Assembly (NCBI GenBank): GCA_902801365.1
Contig: CADCHY010000007.1
Location: 1 to 63,325, forward strand
Direction: 5' to 3'
DNA: 63,325 nt
DNA from: an uncultured Succiniclasticum sp.
GTDB taxonomy: Bacteria > Bacillota > Negativicutes > Acidaminococcales > Acidaminococcaceae
The position numbers and the translations under genes were made by a program. Positions 26,522 through 35,941 of the stretch are shown here, in pieces (position 1 is the first letter of the stretch; every line of letters begins with the position of its first letter). The notes under the pieces are model-generated. The model was not told the origin of the DNA. It searched no databases and saw nothing but the letters and a program-made list of their open reading frames with translations.

Positions 26522-27553
26522 ATGAGTATGAAAGAGATGCTGCTGGAGCTGAGGGAAAAAGCCCTGGCAGACCTGGAAGCTGCAGCCAGTTCCCAGGAGT
26601 TGCAGGATTTAAAAGTAAAATATCTGGGCCGCAAGGGTCCCATGACGGAAATCCTCCGGGGCATGGGCAAAGTGCCGGCAGAAGAACGGCCGAAGATCGG
26701 CGAGATCGTCAACCAGGTGAAGCAGACGCTGGAGCAGTGCCTGAAAGACCGCACGGAGATTTTGCGGGCAGAAGCGTTGAAAGCAAAAATTGCCAACGAT
26801 AAAGTGGACATCACGTTACCCGGACGCAAACCGGCGGGCGGGCATCTGCATCCCATCACGCTGACCAACCGGGAAATCAAAAAGATCTTCATGCACATGG
26901 GCTTCGACGTAATTGAAGGTCCGGAAATCGACAACGACTACTTTAACTTTGAAGCGCTGAACCTGCCCAAGGATCATCCGGCCCGTGATATGCAGGACAC
27001 TTTCTACATTACGGACAATTTCCTGCTGCGCACTCAGACCAGTGGCGTACAGGCCCGCACCATGCAGAGCAAGGAACCCAATACGCCCATCCGCATGATT
27101 TCCCCCGGCGCGGTGTACCGCAACGATTACGACGCCACCCATTCTCCCATGTTCCATCAGGTGGAAGGTCTGGTGGTGGATAAGAATATCAGCCTGGCAG
27201 ATTTGAAAGGCACCCTGGAAACCTTCTGCAAGGAAATGTTCGGCAGCAGTGTGAAGATCCGTCTGCGCCCCAGTTACTTCCCGTTCACGGAACCCAGCTG
27301 TGAAGTGGACATCAGCTGCGTGATCTGCGGCGGCAAAGGCTGCAACGTGTGCAAACATTCCGGCTGGCTGGAAATCTTAGGCGCCGGCGAAGTGCATCCC
27401 AACGTACTGGAAATGAGCGGCTACGATTCCAGAATCATGAACGGCTACGCTTTCGGCATGGGTGTGGAACGCATCGCCATGCTGAAATACGGCATTGATG
27501 ATTTACGGTTATTCTTTGAAAACGATCTGCGGTTCATCCGCCAGTTCCGGTAA
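26522..27553 (+). CDS. pheS: Phenylalanyl-tRNA synthetase alpha subunit
   Basis: A 343-residue class II catalytic subunit. The N-terminal coiled coil (1-85) binds tRNA, followed by the catalytic core with [31 protein letters not shown] and [18 protein letters not shown] motif 2/3 regions, and the Cys-rich [17 protein letters not shown] insert. Three ATGs cluster; 26522 lies 7 nt after AGGAGG, while 26516 is only 1 nt away. Apparent upstream extension reads through the T-box and is not real. Confidence 0.96.
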   Translation: MSMKEMLLELREKALADLEAAASSQELQDLKVKYLGRKGPMTEILRGMGKVPAEERPKIGEIVNQVKQTLEQCLKDRTEILRAEALKAKIANDKVDITLPGRKPAGGHLHPITLTNREIKKIFMHMGFDVIEGPEIDNDYFNFEALNLPKDHPARDMQDTFYITDNFLLRTQTSGVQARTMQSKEPNTPIRMISPGAVYRNDYDATHSPMFHQVEGLVVDKNISLADLKGTLETFCKEMFGSSVKIRLRPSYFPFTEPSCEVDISCVICGGKGCNVCKHSGWLEILGAGEVHPNVLEMSGYDSRIMNGYAFGMGVERIAMLKYGIDDLRLFFENDLRFIRQFR

Positions 27554-27567
27554 GGGAGGGATAGAAA

Positions 27568-30000
27568 ATGTTAGCTTCGATTGCATGGTTAAAACGCTAT
27601 GTTGACATTGATGTAACTCCCGAAGAATTGGCTGACAAGCTGACCCGTGTGGGGCTGGAAGTGGAAAGCGTGATTCATCAGGGACAGGGAATCTCCGGCG
27701 TGGTAACCGGTAAAGTTACAGCGATAGAGAAGAATCCCAAAAGCGATCACCTGTGGGTGTGCCAGATGGATTACGGCAGCGGTGAGATCGTACAGATCCA
27801 GACCGGGGCCCAGAATGTGAAGCTGGGGGACATCGTTCCCGTGGCTACGTTGGGCGCGGAACTGCCTAACGGCATGAAACTGAAAAAAGTAAAAATGGCG
27901 GACGTGTATTCCTACGGCATGCTGTGCAGCGCGGCGGAACTTGGCATCGACAACAAGCTGCTGTTGCCGGAACAACGGGAAGGTATCCTGATTTTGTCGC
28001 CGGATACCCCCATCGGCAAAGACATTAAAGATGTGCTGGGCCTCAACGATACGGTGCTGGACATTGACCTCACCGCCAACAAGCAGGACTGCTTCTGCAT
28101 GACCGGCATTGCCCGGGAAGCGGCGGCAGTGCTGGGTAAGACCATGCGCATGCCGGACACCAGCGTAAAGGAAGCGGCAGGCGGCGACGTCCACGACATG
28201 CTGCGTGTTGCTATTGAGATTCCGGAACTGTGCAGCCGTTTTACCAGCCGCGCGCTGAAAAATATCAAGATTATGCCGTCACCGGACTGGATGCAGAATG
28301 AGCTGCGCGCCTGCGGTGTGCGCCCCATCAGCAATGTGGTTGACGTGACCAACTATGTGATGATGGAACTGGGGCAGCCTATGCACGCCTACGATTATGA
28401 CACGCTGGCCGGTCAGGCCCTCATTGTGCGCCGGGGTAAAGCAGGGGAACACCTGCAGACCCTGGACGACCAGGACCGGGAACTGACACCGGACATGATT
28501 ACCATTGCGGATACGGAAAAGGCCGTGGGCCTGGGCGGTGTTATGGGCGGTCTGATCACCGAAGTAACAGATAAAACCAAAACCGTTATTCTGGAAGCGG
28601 CAGCGTTCAACGGCCCGTCGATCCGGCGCACCTCCAAAGCGCTGGGCCTGCGCAGTGAAGCCTCCATGCGTTTCGAACGGGGCGTGGACATTGCCAACTG
28701 CCATCGCGCGCTGGACCGGGCGGCTCATCTGCTGGAAGAAATGGGAGCCTGCGAAACGGTCTGCGGTATCGCGGACGCGTACCCCGTTCCTTACAAACCG
28801 GCAGTGATTACGGTTACACCGGAAACCATCAATACCCGTATCGGCGTGAACATTCCCAAAGAGGAAATGATAGTGATCCTGCAGCGCCTCCAGTTTAACG
28901 TGAAGGAAGAAAACGGGGCACTGGTAATTACGGCGCCTACCTGGCGGCAGGACGTGACCTGCGATGCGGATATTTCCGAGGAAATTGCCCGCATGCATTC
29001 CTACGATAAAATTGAAAGCCACAATCCGGAACTGGCCCTGCGTCAGGGTAAGGAAGACCCCATGGAAGAAGTGAAAAGCGAAGCGGAAGACTATCTGGCT
29101 TCTGCCGGCCTGGACGAAGTGATGACCTACACCTTCATCCATCTCTCTTTTGTGGATAAAATGATGCTGAAAGCGGACGATGCCCGCCGCAACGTAATCA
29201 GACTGATGAACCCCATCAGCGACGAGTTCGGCGTGATGCGTACCACCATGCTGCCCAGCCTGCTGAACACGGCGGCGTACAATCTGGCCCGGCAGGCGGA
29301 AAGCGTGAAGATTTTTGAAGTGGGCCGGGTGTACCTGCCCAAGTCCCTGCCCCTGACTGAACATCCGGAAGAACGGCGGGTCATCGGTGCCGTGATGAGC
29401 GGCCGCCGCAATGAACTGAACTGGACCAGCGGCAAGGACAACGTGGACTTTTATGATATAAAAGGCGTAGCAGAAGGTTTGCTGGCAAAGATGCAGCTGA
29501 CGGACTATGAACTGGCTGCCTGTGAGGAAACTTACATGCACCCGGGTAAGAGCTGCGTCGTAAAAGTTGGAGAAAAGGTAATCGGCTATTTCGGCTGCCT
29601 GCATCCTACGGCTGCGGCTAATTTCGATGTGCCTGAAGAAACCTATGTGCTGGAACTGGAGCTGGCGCCTCTGGCCGAATCGGCTCTGAAGGTTCCCCAA
29701 TACACGCATCTGGCCAAATTCCCCGGCACCAGCCGTGACATTGCGGTAGTGGTTCCCAAAAACGTGACCATGCAGGAGCTGGAGAGCGTACTGCGGACCA
29801 ATGCCGGCGAACTGCTGAAAGGGATCCGCGTCTTCGACGTGTACACCGGAAAGCAGGTTGCGGAAGGCTGCAAGTCCGTGGCCTTTAATCTGACCTTCCA
29901 GGCAGAAGACCGCACGCTTACCGACGGCGAGATTGATCCCGTCATCAAAAATGTGGTGGAGAAAGTGGCGGAAGCCTACGCGGCAGAACTGAGAAAATAA
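27568..30000 (+). CDS. pheT: Phenylalanyl-tRNA synthetase beta subunit
   Basis: A full-length 810-residue subunit. In order: EMAP-type tRNA-binding domain (about 40-150), B3/B4 editing domain (about 210-390, with HAYDYDTL), B5 domain (about 405-475), a catalytic-like core (480-690) and the C-terminal ferredoxin-fold anticodon-binding domain (from about 715, beginning KFPGTSRDIAVVVP). The gene follows pheS by 14 bp with its own GGGAGGG. Function is as a heterotetramer with PheS. Confidence 0.96.
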   Translation: MLASIAWLKRYVDIDVTPEELADKLTRVGLEVESVIHQGQGISGVVTGKVTAIEKNPKSDHLWVCQMDYGSGEIVQIQTGAQNVKLGDIVPVATLGAELPNGMKLKKVKMADVYSYGMLCSAAELGIDNKLLLPEQREGILILSPDTPIGKDIKDVLGLNDTVLDIDLTANKQDCFCMTGIAREAAAVLGKTMRMPDTSVKEAAGGDVHDMLRVAIEIPELCSRFTSRALKNIKIMPSPDWMQNELRACGVRPISNVVDVTNYVMMELGQPMHAYDYDTLAGQALIVRRGKAGEHLQTLDDQDRELTPDMITIADTEKAVGLGGVMGGLITEVTDKTKTVILEAAAFNGPSIRRTSKALGLRSEASMRFERGVDIANCHRALDRAAHLLEEMGACETVCGIADAYPVPYKPAVITVTPETINTRIGVNIPKEEMIVILQRLQFNVKEENGALVITAPTWRQDVTCDADISEEIARMHSYDKIESHNPELALRQGKEDPMEEVKSEAEDYLASAGLDEVMTYTFIHLSFVDKMMLKADDARRNVIRLMNPISDEFGVMRTTMLPSLLNTAAYNLARQAESVKIFEVGRVYLPKSLPLTEHPEERRVIGAVMSGRRNELNWTSGKDNVDFYDIKGVAEGLLAKMQLTDYELAACEETYMHPGKSCVVKVGEKVIGYFGCLHPTAAANFDVPEETYVLELELAPLAESALKVPQYTHLAKFPGTSRDIAVVVPKNVTMQELESVLRTNAGELLKGIRVFDVYTGKQVAEGCKSVAFNLTFQAEDRTLTDGEIDPVIKNVVEKVAEAYAAELRK

Positions 30001-30107
30001 GAAAAAATAGCGGAAACACTTGCCCCCATAAAAAAATAAGGGTAAAATATATAGTGGTATGCTTTTTTGAAATCCGGCCTCATGGCCTTAAGAAGGGAAC
30101 ATTTTAT

Positions 30108-31307
30108 ATGGAAAACAAAGAACGTTTAGTAGGTACTGTATCCAGAGGCATCCGTTTACCCATCATCCGTCAGGGCGATAACCTGGCAGACATTGTAACG
30201 GAAAGCGTGCTGAAAGCCGCGGCAAGCGAAGGCTTTGCCCTGCGCGACCGGGACGTTATCTCCATCACGGAATCCATCGTGGCCCGTTCTCAGGGAAACT
30301 ATTGCTCCGTAGATGACATTGCAGCGGATGTGAAAGCGAAGTTGGGCGGTGAGACCATCGGCGTCATCTTCCCGATCCTGTCCCGCAACCGGTTTGCCAT
30401 CTGCCTGCGCGGTATTGCCAAAGGTGCGAAGAAAGTCGTGCTGATGCTGAGCTATCCTTCCGATGAAGTAGGCAACCATCTGGTAAGCCTGGATCAGATC
30501 GATGAAGCGGGCGTAAATCCGTTCAGCGATGTGCTGACCCTGGAAAAATACCGCGAATTGTTCGGTGCGACGGTTCATGAATTCACCGGCGTGGATTATG
30601 TTGACTATTATAAAGAGCTGATGGAGTCCAGCGGTGCGGAGGTGGAAGTAATCTTCGCCAACCATCCGGAAGCCATCCTGAAATATGCGGACAAGATTTT
30701 GAACTGCGACATCCATACCCGTGCCCGCACGAAACGGATTTTGAAAAAAGCCGGTGCAAAAGTGGTCTGCGGTCTGGACGATATTATGACGGCATCTGTC
30801 AATGGCAGCGGCTACAATGAAAAATACGGTCTCCTGGGTTCCAACAAATCCACGGAAGACAAGGTAAAACTGTTCCCGCACCAGTGCCAGTCCCTGGTGG
30901 AAGAAATCCAGGCAAGGGTGCTGAAAGCTACCGGCAAACACGTGGAAGTCATGGTATACGGCGACGGCGCCTTCAAAGATCCTCAGGGCAAGATTTGGGA
31001 ACTGGCGGATCCCGTGGTTTCCCCGGCCTTTACCAGCGGTCTGGTAGGAACACCCAATGAACTGAAACTGAAATATCTTGCAGACAATGATTTTGCGAAC
31101 CTGTCCGGCGAAGAGCTGAAGAAGGCCATTACCGACAGTATCGTGAAAAAGAGCGGCAGCCTGGTTGGCAATATGGCATCCGAAGGCACCACGCCCCGTC
31201 AGCTTACCGACCTGATCGGTTCTCTTTGCGACCTGACCTCCGGCTCCGGCGACAAAGGCACCCCGGTTGTTCTGGTGCAGGGCTATTTTGACAACTATTC
31301 CAATTAA
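30108..31307 (+). CDS. F420-0:gamma-glutamyl ligase-like protein
   Basis: The 399-residue product resembles the CofE/F420 ligase domain family: RGIRLPIIRQGDNLADIV and RDVISITESIVARSQG at the N-terminus and a conserved VYGDGAFKDP. CofE adds glutamates to coenzyme F420, but no F420 gene is seen here and this lineage is not known to use F420. The length also exceeds classical CofE (about 250), with an extra central part. A different amide ligase role is likely. ATG 30108 has AGAAGGGAA upstream. Confidence 0.75.
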   Translation: MENKERLVGTVSRGIRLPIIRQGDNLADIVTESVLKAAASEGFALRDRDVISITESIVARSQGNYCSVDDIAADVKAKLGGETIGVIFPILSRNRFAICLRGIAKGAKKVVLMLSYPSDEVGNHLVSLDQIDEAGVNPFSDVLTLEKYRELFGATVHEFTGVDYVDYYKELMESSGAEVEVIFANHPEAILKYADKILNCDIHTRARTKRILKKAGAKVVCGLDDIMTASVNGSGYNEKYGLLGSNKSTEDKVKLFPHQCQSLVEEIQARVLKATGKHVEVMVYGDGAFKDPQGKIWELADPVVSPAFTSGLVGTPNELKLKYLADNDFANLSGEELKKAITDSIVKKSGSLVGNMASEGTTPRQLTDLIGSLCDLTSGSGDKGTPVVLVQGYFDNYSN

Positions 31308-31314
31308 ACTGTAT

Positions 31315-31348
31315 TGCATAGCAGGCCTGAATGAAAGCCTGCTATGCA
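31315..31348 (+). terminator. Terminator between the F420-ligase-like gene and guaA-B
   Basis: TGCATAGCAGGC (31315-31326) pairs perfectly with GCCTGCTATGCA (31337-31348), followed by TTTTGTAATTTT. Confidence 0.85.
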
Positions 31349-31412
31349 TTTTGTAATTTTAAGGCAGAAAACAAGAAATAATAGTTCTTACAAATCCGAA
31401 GGAGGCTCATTT

Positions 31413-32396
31413 ATGGAACAGGCAAAACGTCCGGAAACGATGGAACGGATTACGACAGCCGAACTGGCAAAAGCGTTTATTGATGAACAGGTTGGAGAAC
31501 TGCGTAAGCAGATTGGCGATAAAAAAGTGCTGCTGGCGCTGTCCGGCGGCGTAGATTCCTCCGTTGTAGCTGCGTTGCTGATCAAAGCGGTAGGGCAGCA
31601 ACTTGTATGCGTGCATGTAAATCACGGGCTGCTGCGTAAAGGAGAACCGGAGCAGGTCATCAAAGTGTTCCGGGACGAGATGAAGGCAAACCTGATTTAC
31701 GTAGATGCGACGGAACGGTTTTTAGGCAAGCTGGCTGGTGTCAGCGATCCGGAAACCAAACGCAAGATCATCGGCGGCGAATTTATCGAAGTATTTGCGG
31801 AAGAAGCGAAGAAACTGGAAGGTATTAAATTCCTGGCTCAGGGTACCATTTATCCTGACATTCTGGAAAGCGAACAGGGCATCAAGGCCCATCACAATGT
31901 GGGCGGTCTGCCTCCCGAACTGAACTTTGAACTGGTGGAACCGGTGAAACTGTTATACAAGGACGAGGTCCGCGTAGTAGGCAAAGAGTTAGGCCTGCCC
32001 GACAACATGGTATACCGTCAGCCTTTCCCCGGTCCGGGACTGGGCGTGCGGTGTCCGGGTGCCATTACCCGGGACCGTCTCGAAGCGGTGCGGGAAAGCG
32101 ACGCGATTCTTCGGGAAGAATTCGCGAAGAACGGGCTGGAAGGAAAAGTATGGCAGTATTTCACTGTAGTGCCTGACTTCAAGTCTACTGGGATCCGCGA
32201 TGGTAAGCGTACGTTCGACTGGCCGGTCATCATCCGTGCCGTCAACACTAAGGACGCCATCACCGCAACGGTGGAAAATGTTCCTTATGAACTGATGCAG
32301 CACATCACCGACCGCATCGTCCACGAGGTAAAAGGGGTAAACCGTGTGCTCTACGATTTCACTCCGAAACCCACGGCGACCATTGAGTACGAATAA
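31413..32396 (+). CDS. guaA: GMP synthase ATP-pyrophosphatase subunit, stand-alone
   Basis: A 327-residue protein equal to the C-terminal part of GuaA: PP-loop LALSGGVDSSV (SGGVDSS at 44-50), VNHGLLRKGE, AQGTIYPDILES, RQPFPGPGLGVR and the dimerisation end TPKPTATIEYE. It adenylates XMP and aminates it to GMP. The class I glutamine amidotransferase domain is absent and no such gene adjoins it. AAGGAGG precedes ATG 31413. The enzyme must use ammonia or a separately encoded glutaminase subunit. Confidence 0.92.
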   Translation: MEQAKRPETMERITTAELAKAFIDEQVGELRKQIGDKKVLLALSGGVDSSVVAALLIKAVGQQLVCVHVNHGLLRKGEPEQVIKVFRDEMKANLIYVDATERFLGKLAGVSDPETKRKIIGGEFIEVFAEEAKKLEGIKFLAQGTIYPDILESEQGIKAHHNVGGLPPELNFELVEPVKLLYKDEVRVVGKELGLPDNMVYRQPFPGPGLGVRCPGAITRDRLEAVRESDAILREEFAKNGLEGKVWQYFTVVPDFKSTGIRDGKRTFDWPVIIRAVNTKDAITATVENVPYELMQHITDRIVHEVKGVNRVLYDFTPKPTATIEYE

Positions 32397-32471
32397 TATT
32401 TTTATCTATTAGTTATTGCGTTTGAGAAGGTTAATCAGAGGTTCTTCAATACTGAAAACGGAATGAAAAGT

Positions 32472-32511
32472 CTTGCGTCCCGGCGGAGAATACCGGGGCG
32501 CAAGTTTTTTT
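32472..32511 (+). terminator. guaA terminator
   Basis: CTTGCGTCCCGG (32472-32483) pairs with CCGGGGCGCAAG (32493-32504), then TTTTTTT. The remaining 190 bp to pckA are A/T-rich and hold no gene that I can see. Confidence 0.9.
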
Positions 32512-32706
32512 GCTGAATGCAAATATAATTAAGAAATCAAAAATTTTTAGATTTTTGTTCAATTTTAATTTTTTGGATATTGCTTTTTTATGGAAAATGT
32601 GGTAAAAAGACAAGGTGTATTTTAAACTTTATTAAATAATTGTAGAATTATTAGTGTGATTGAAAAAGTTTAAAGTTTTAAAAGAAGATTGAAAGGGGTT
32701 TGTTGG

Positions 32707-34320
32707 ATGGCAGCTTTGAACTTGGAACAGTATGGCATTACAGATGTTAAAGAGATTGTTTACAATCCGTCTTATGAGTTTCTGTATGAAGAAGAAATGA
32801 AGTCCGGCCTGCAGGGATTTGAAAAAGGACAGCTTACCGAACTGGGCGCCGTGAATGTCATGACCGGCGTTTACACCGGACGTTCCCCCAAAGACAAATA
32901 CATTGTCATGGACGAAAATTCCAAAGATACGGTGTGGTGGACTACGCCGGAATATCCGAACGACAACCATGTAATGAGTGAAGATGTCTGGACAAAGGTT
33001 AAGGACCTGGCGGTGAAGAAACTGTGCGGCAAGCGGTTGTTTGTAATGGACGCTTTTTGCGGCGCCAACAAAGATACCCGTATGGCGGTCCGTTTTATTA
33101 TGGAAGTGGCCTGGCAGGCGCACTTCGTAAAGAATATGTTCATCGCTCCCACAGAAGAGGAACAGGCAAACTTTAAACCGGATTTTGTGGTTTATGCTGC
33201 ATCCAAGGCCAAAGTAGAGAACTACAAAGAACTGGGGATCAATTCCGAAACCTGTATTGCATTTAACATTACGAGCCACGAGCAGGTAATTCTGAATACC
33301 TGGTACGGAGGTGAAATGAAAAAAGGCATGTTCTCCATGATGAACTACTACCTGCCGCTGCAGGGCATCGCTTCCATGCACTGCTCTGCCAACACGGACC
33401 TGAAAGGTGAGAACACCGCTATTTTCTTCGGCCTGTCAGGCACCGGCAAGACCACCCTGTCCACGGACCCCAACCGCTACCTTATCGGTGATGACGAGCA
33501 CGGCTGGGACGACAACGGAATCTTCAACCTGGAAGGCGGCTGCTATGCCAAGGTTATTGACCTGGACAAAGAGTCCGAACCGGATATCTATAACGCACTG
33601 CGCCGCGACGCGCTGCTGGAGAATGTTGCCGTGGACGCAGAAGGCAAGGTGGATTTCCATGACAAGAGCGTGACGGAGAATACCCGCGCTTCCTATCCTA
33701 TCAAACATATTGAGCATAATGTTAAGCAAATCCGTGCTACTTCTTCCGGCCCTGACGCGAAGAACGTGATCTTCCTGTCTGCAGACGCCTTCGGCGTGCT
33801 GCCCCCGGTTTCTATCCTGACTCCGGAACAGACCAAGTATTACTTTCTGTCCGGATTTACTGCCAAACTGGCCGGCACGGAACGGGGCATTACCGAGCCG
33901 ACACCGACCTTCTCCGCCTGCTTCGGCCAGGCTTTCCTGGAACTGCACCCGACGAAATACGCGGATGAGCTGGTGAAGAAAATGGAAAAATCCGGTGCGA
34001 AGGCATTCCTGGTGAATACTGGCTGGAACGGAACCGGTAAACGTATCTCCATTAAAGATACCCGCGGTATCATCAACGCAATCCTGAACGGTGACGTGAA
34101 CAAGGCTCCTACCAAAAAGATTCCTGTCTTTGATTTGGAAGTTCCTACCGCGCTGCCCGGTGTAAATCCGGCAATTCTGGATCCCCGGGATACCTATGCG
34201 AAAGCTGCGGAGTGGGATGTGAAGGCTAAAGATCTGGCAGAACGGTTTATCAAAAACTTCAAAAAATATGAAGGGAATGCTGAAGGCAGGAAACTGGTAG
34301 CTGCAGGCCCGAAACTGTAA
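32707..34320 (+). CDS. pckA: ATP-dependent phosphoenolpyruvate carboxykinase
   Basis: A 537-residue cytoplasmic enzyme interconverting oxaloacetate and PEP with ATP/ADP. The kinase-1a loop [12 protein letters not shown] (near 242-253) and the metal site [15 protein letters not shown] identify the ATP-using type, and the N-terminal TGRSPKDKY binds oxaloacetate. The ATG 32707 follows AAAGGGG. In succinate/propionate-type anaerobes it fixes CO2 onto PEP and yields ATP. It has its own long A/T-rich upstream region and a terminator after it. Confidence 0.95.
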   Translation: MAALNLEQYGITDVKEIVYNPSYEFLYEEEMKSGLQGFEKGQLTELGAVNVMTGVYTGRSPKDKYIVMDENSKDTVWWTTPEYPNDNHVMSEDVWTKVKDLAVKKLCGKRLFVMDAFCGANKDTRMAVRFIMEVAWQAHFVKNMFIAPTEEEQANFKPDFVVYAASKAKVENYKELGINSETCIAFNITSHEQVILNTWYGGEMKKGMFSMMNYYLPLQGIASMHCSANTDLKGENTAIFFGLSGTGKTTLSTDPNRYLIGDDEHGWDDNGIFNLEGGCYAKVIDLDKESEPDIYNALRRDALLENVAVDAEGKVDFHDKSVTENTRASYPIKHIEHNVKQIRATSSGPDAKNVIFLSADAFGVLPPVSILTPEQTKYYFLSGFTAKLAGTERGITEPTPTFSACFGQAFLELHPTKYADELVKKMEKSGAKAFLVNTGWNGTGKRISIKDTRGIINAILNGDVNKAPTKKIPVFDLEVPTALPGVNPAILDPRDTYAKAAEWDVKAKDLAERFIKNFKKYEGNAEGRKLVAAGPKL

Positions 34321-34375
34321 GGGTTATTTATCAGGAGAAGATAAACTCCTGAGATGTTTATGAAAATTTAGAAAT

Positions 34376-34412
34376 TCCGGAATGTGCTGCACGGTGCATT
34401 CCGGATTCTTTT
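34376..34412 (+). terminator. pckA terminator
   Basis: TCCGGAATG (34376-34384) pairs with CATTCCGGA (34397-34405), followed by TTCTTTT. A weaker hairpin TCAGGAG/CTCCTGA precedes it at 34331. Confidence 0.75.
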
Positions 34413-34440
34413 ATAAGGCATTTTTGAAAGAGGGCAGCAG

Positions 34441-35676
34441 ATGGACAAGGTGTTACGTGAAGAAGCAGAAAAAATCATATATACCGCGCTTCAGGCAGTT
34501 CAGCCGGACGAAGCGGTGCGGCGCACGCTGAAGGATTACCGGTTTAGCTCCGGCCGGAAAATTTTGGTCGCTATCGGCAAAGCGGCCTGGCAGATGGCAA
34601 AGGCAGCGACAGATACGCTGGGACGAGTAGACACAGGTATTGTAATCACAAAATATAAACATGTGAAGGGTGATATTCCCTGTGTGGATTGTTATGAGGC
34701 GGGTCATCCGATTCCGGACGAAAACAGCTTTGCGGCAACCAGGAAAGTGCTGGAAATGGTAAAAGGCCTGGCGCCGGAGGACACGGTAATTTTTCTTGTG
34801 TCCGGTGGCGGCAGTGCGCTGTTTGAACTGCCGCGGATTCCCGCGGAAGAGCTGCAAAAGATTACGCTGAGTTTATCAAACAGCGGCGCGGATATTGTAG
34901 AATTGAACAATGTCCGCAAGCGTCTCAGCAGCGTAAAGGCGGGACGGTTTGCCCTGGCCTGTTATCCGGCGAAGGTACTGAGTATCGTTCTGAGTGATGT
35001 GCTGGGCGATCCTCTGGACAGCATCGCCAGCGGGCCGGCCTATCCGGACAGCAGCACCTGTGCCCAGGCGAAAGCCATTATAGAAAAATATAAAATTCAC
35101 CTGTCTCCGGAAGCGGCAGTGCAGCTGGAACAGGAAACACCGAAAGAACTCTGCAACGTAGAAACATATATTAACGGTTCGGTGAAGGAACTTTGCGCAG
35201 CAGCGGCGCGGACGGTGGAAGAGATGGGATATAAACCGTTAGTTCTGACTGATGAACTTCGGTGTGAGGCCAGTTCGGCAGGCAGTTTTCTGGCCAGCAT
35301 TTTGAAAAGCCATGCCTGCAGCAAACAGTCTCTCGCATTTATCGCCGGTGGCGAAACCGTTGTCCGTGTCACCGGGTATGGCACCGGAGGACGGAGCCAG
35401 GAACTGGCGCTGGCAGCAGCGCCCGGTATTGCCGGGCTGGAAGGCGCCGCGATTTTCTCCATCGACAGTGACGGCACAGACGGTCCTACCGACGCGGCCG
35501 GCGGCTATGTGGACGGGGAAAGCATCACTGCCCTGGAAGAAAAAGGAATCAATTTTGACAGTATGCTGAGGGAAAATGATTCATATCACGCGCTGGAAGC
35601 CATCGGCGGGCTGATCATGACAGGCCCCACAGGCACTAATGTGAATGATCTGGCGGTTGCGTTGCTGAAAAGATGA
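34441..35676 (+). CDS. gckA: Type-2 glycerate kinase (MOFRL family)
   Basis: The 411-residue product phosphorylates glycerate, giving 2-phosphoglycerate, an entry to lower glycolysis near the PEP node of the neighbouring pckA. N-terminal domain: GRKILVAIGKAAWQMA, YEAGHPIPDENS, VSGGGSALFE. The C-terminal MOFRL domain contains GETVVRVTGYGTGGRSQELAL and IDSDGTDGPTDAAGGYVD. AGAGGGCAGC precedes the ATG. Hydroxypyruvate or aminotransferase partners are not adjacent. Confidence 0.88.
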   Translation: MDKVLREEAEKIIYTALQAVQPDEAVRRTLKDYRFSSGRKILVAIGKAAWQMAKAATDTLGRVDTGIVITKYKHVKGDIPCVDCYEAGHPIPDENSFAATRKVLEMVKGLAPEDTVIFLVSGGGSALFELPRIPAEELQKITLSLSNSGADIVELNNVRKRLSSVKAGRFALACYPAKVLSIVLSDVLGDPLDSIASGPAYPDSSTCAQAKAIIEKYKIHLSPEAAVQLEQETPKELCNVETYINGSVKELCAAAARTVEEMGYKPLVLTDELRCEASSAGSFLASILKSHACSKQSLAFIAGGETVVRVTGYGTGGRSQELALAAAPGIAGLEGAAIFSIDSDGTDGPTDAAGGYVDGESITALEEKGINFDSMLRENDSYHALEAIGGLIMTGPTGTNVNDLAVALLKR

Positions 35677-35730
35677 CGGAATCACTTAAGCAGCGGACAC
35701 TTCCGTTTGAATCAAATATTGAAGACGCAC

Positions 35731-35773
35731 AAAAATCCGGAATACCTGGAAAACCAGGTGTTCCGGATTTTTT
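35731..35773 (+). terminator. gckA terminator
   Basis: A 19-bp stem (35731-35749 with 35754-35772, one G-U pair) and 4-nt loop, rich in T on its 3' side. Confidence 0.88.
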
Positions 35774-35941
35774 GCTTTTCTCAGTTCAAATTCAATTTAT
35801 TCCTCTGCGAAAATATGGTAAAATTAATAAACAAAGTGATGTCCGGTGTTGCAATGACATACTATTGTCGAAAAATTGATATAACATGAAAAGAGTACAA
35901 ATAAAAAATGTGCCGTTATTGTGCGAAAAGGAGGTTATCAC

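Noticed and set aside
28279..29709. Long antisense frame (476 codons) over pheT
   Set aside because: Mirror of a strongly coding plus-strand gene; low-complexity, His/Arg/Gln-rich translation, no ribosome site.
31308..31412. Purine riboswitch before guaA
   Set aside because: The gap is filled by a plain terminator; the aptamer's loop-loop elements are missing.
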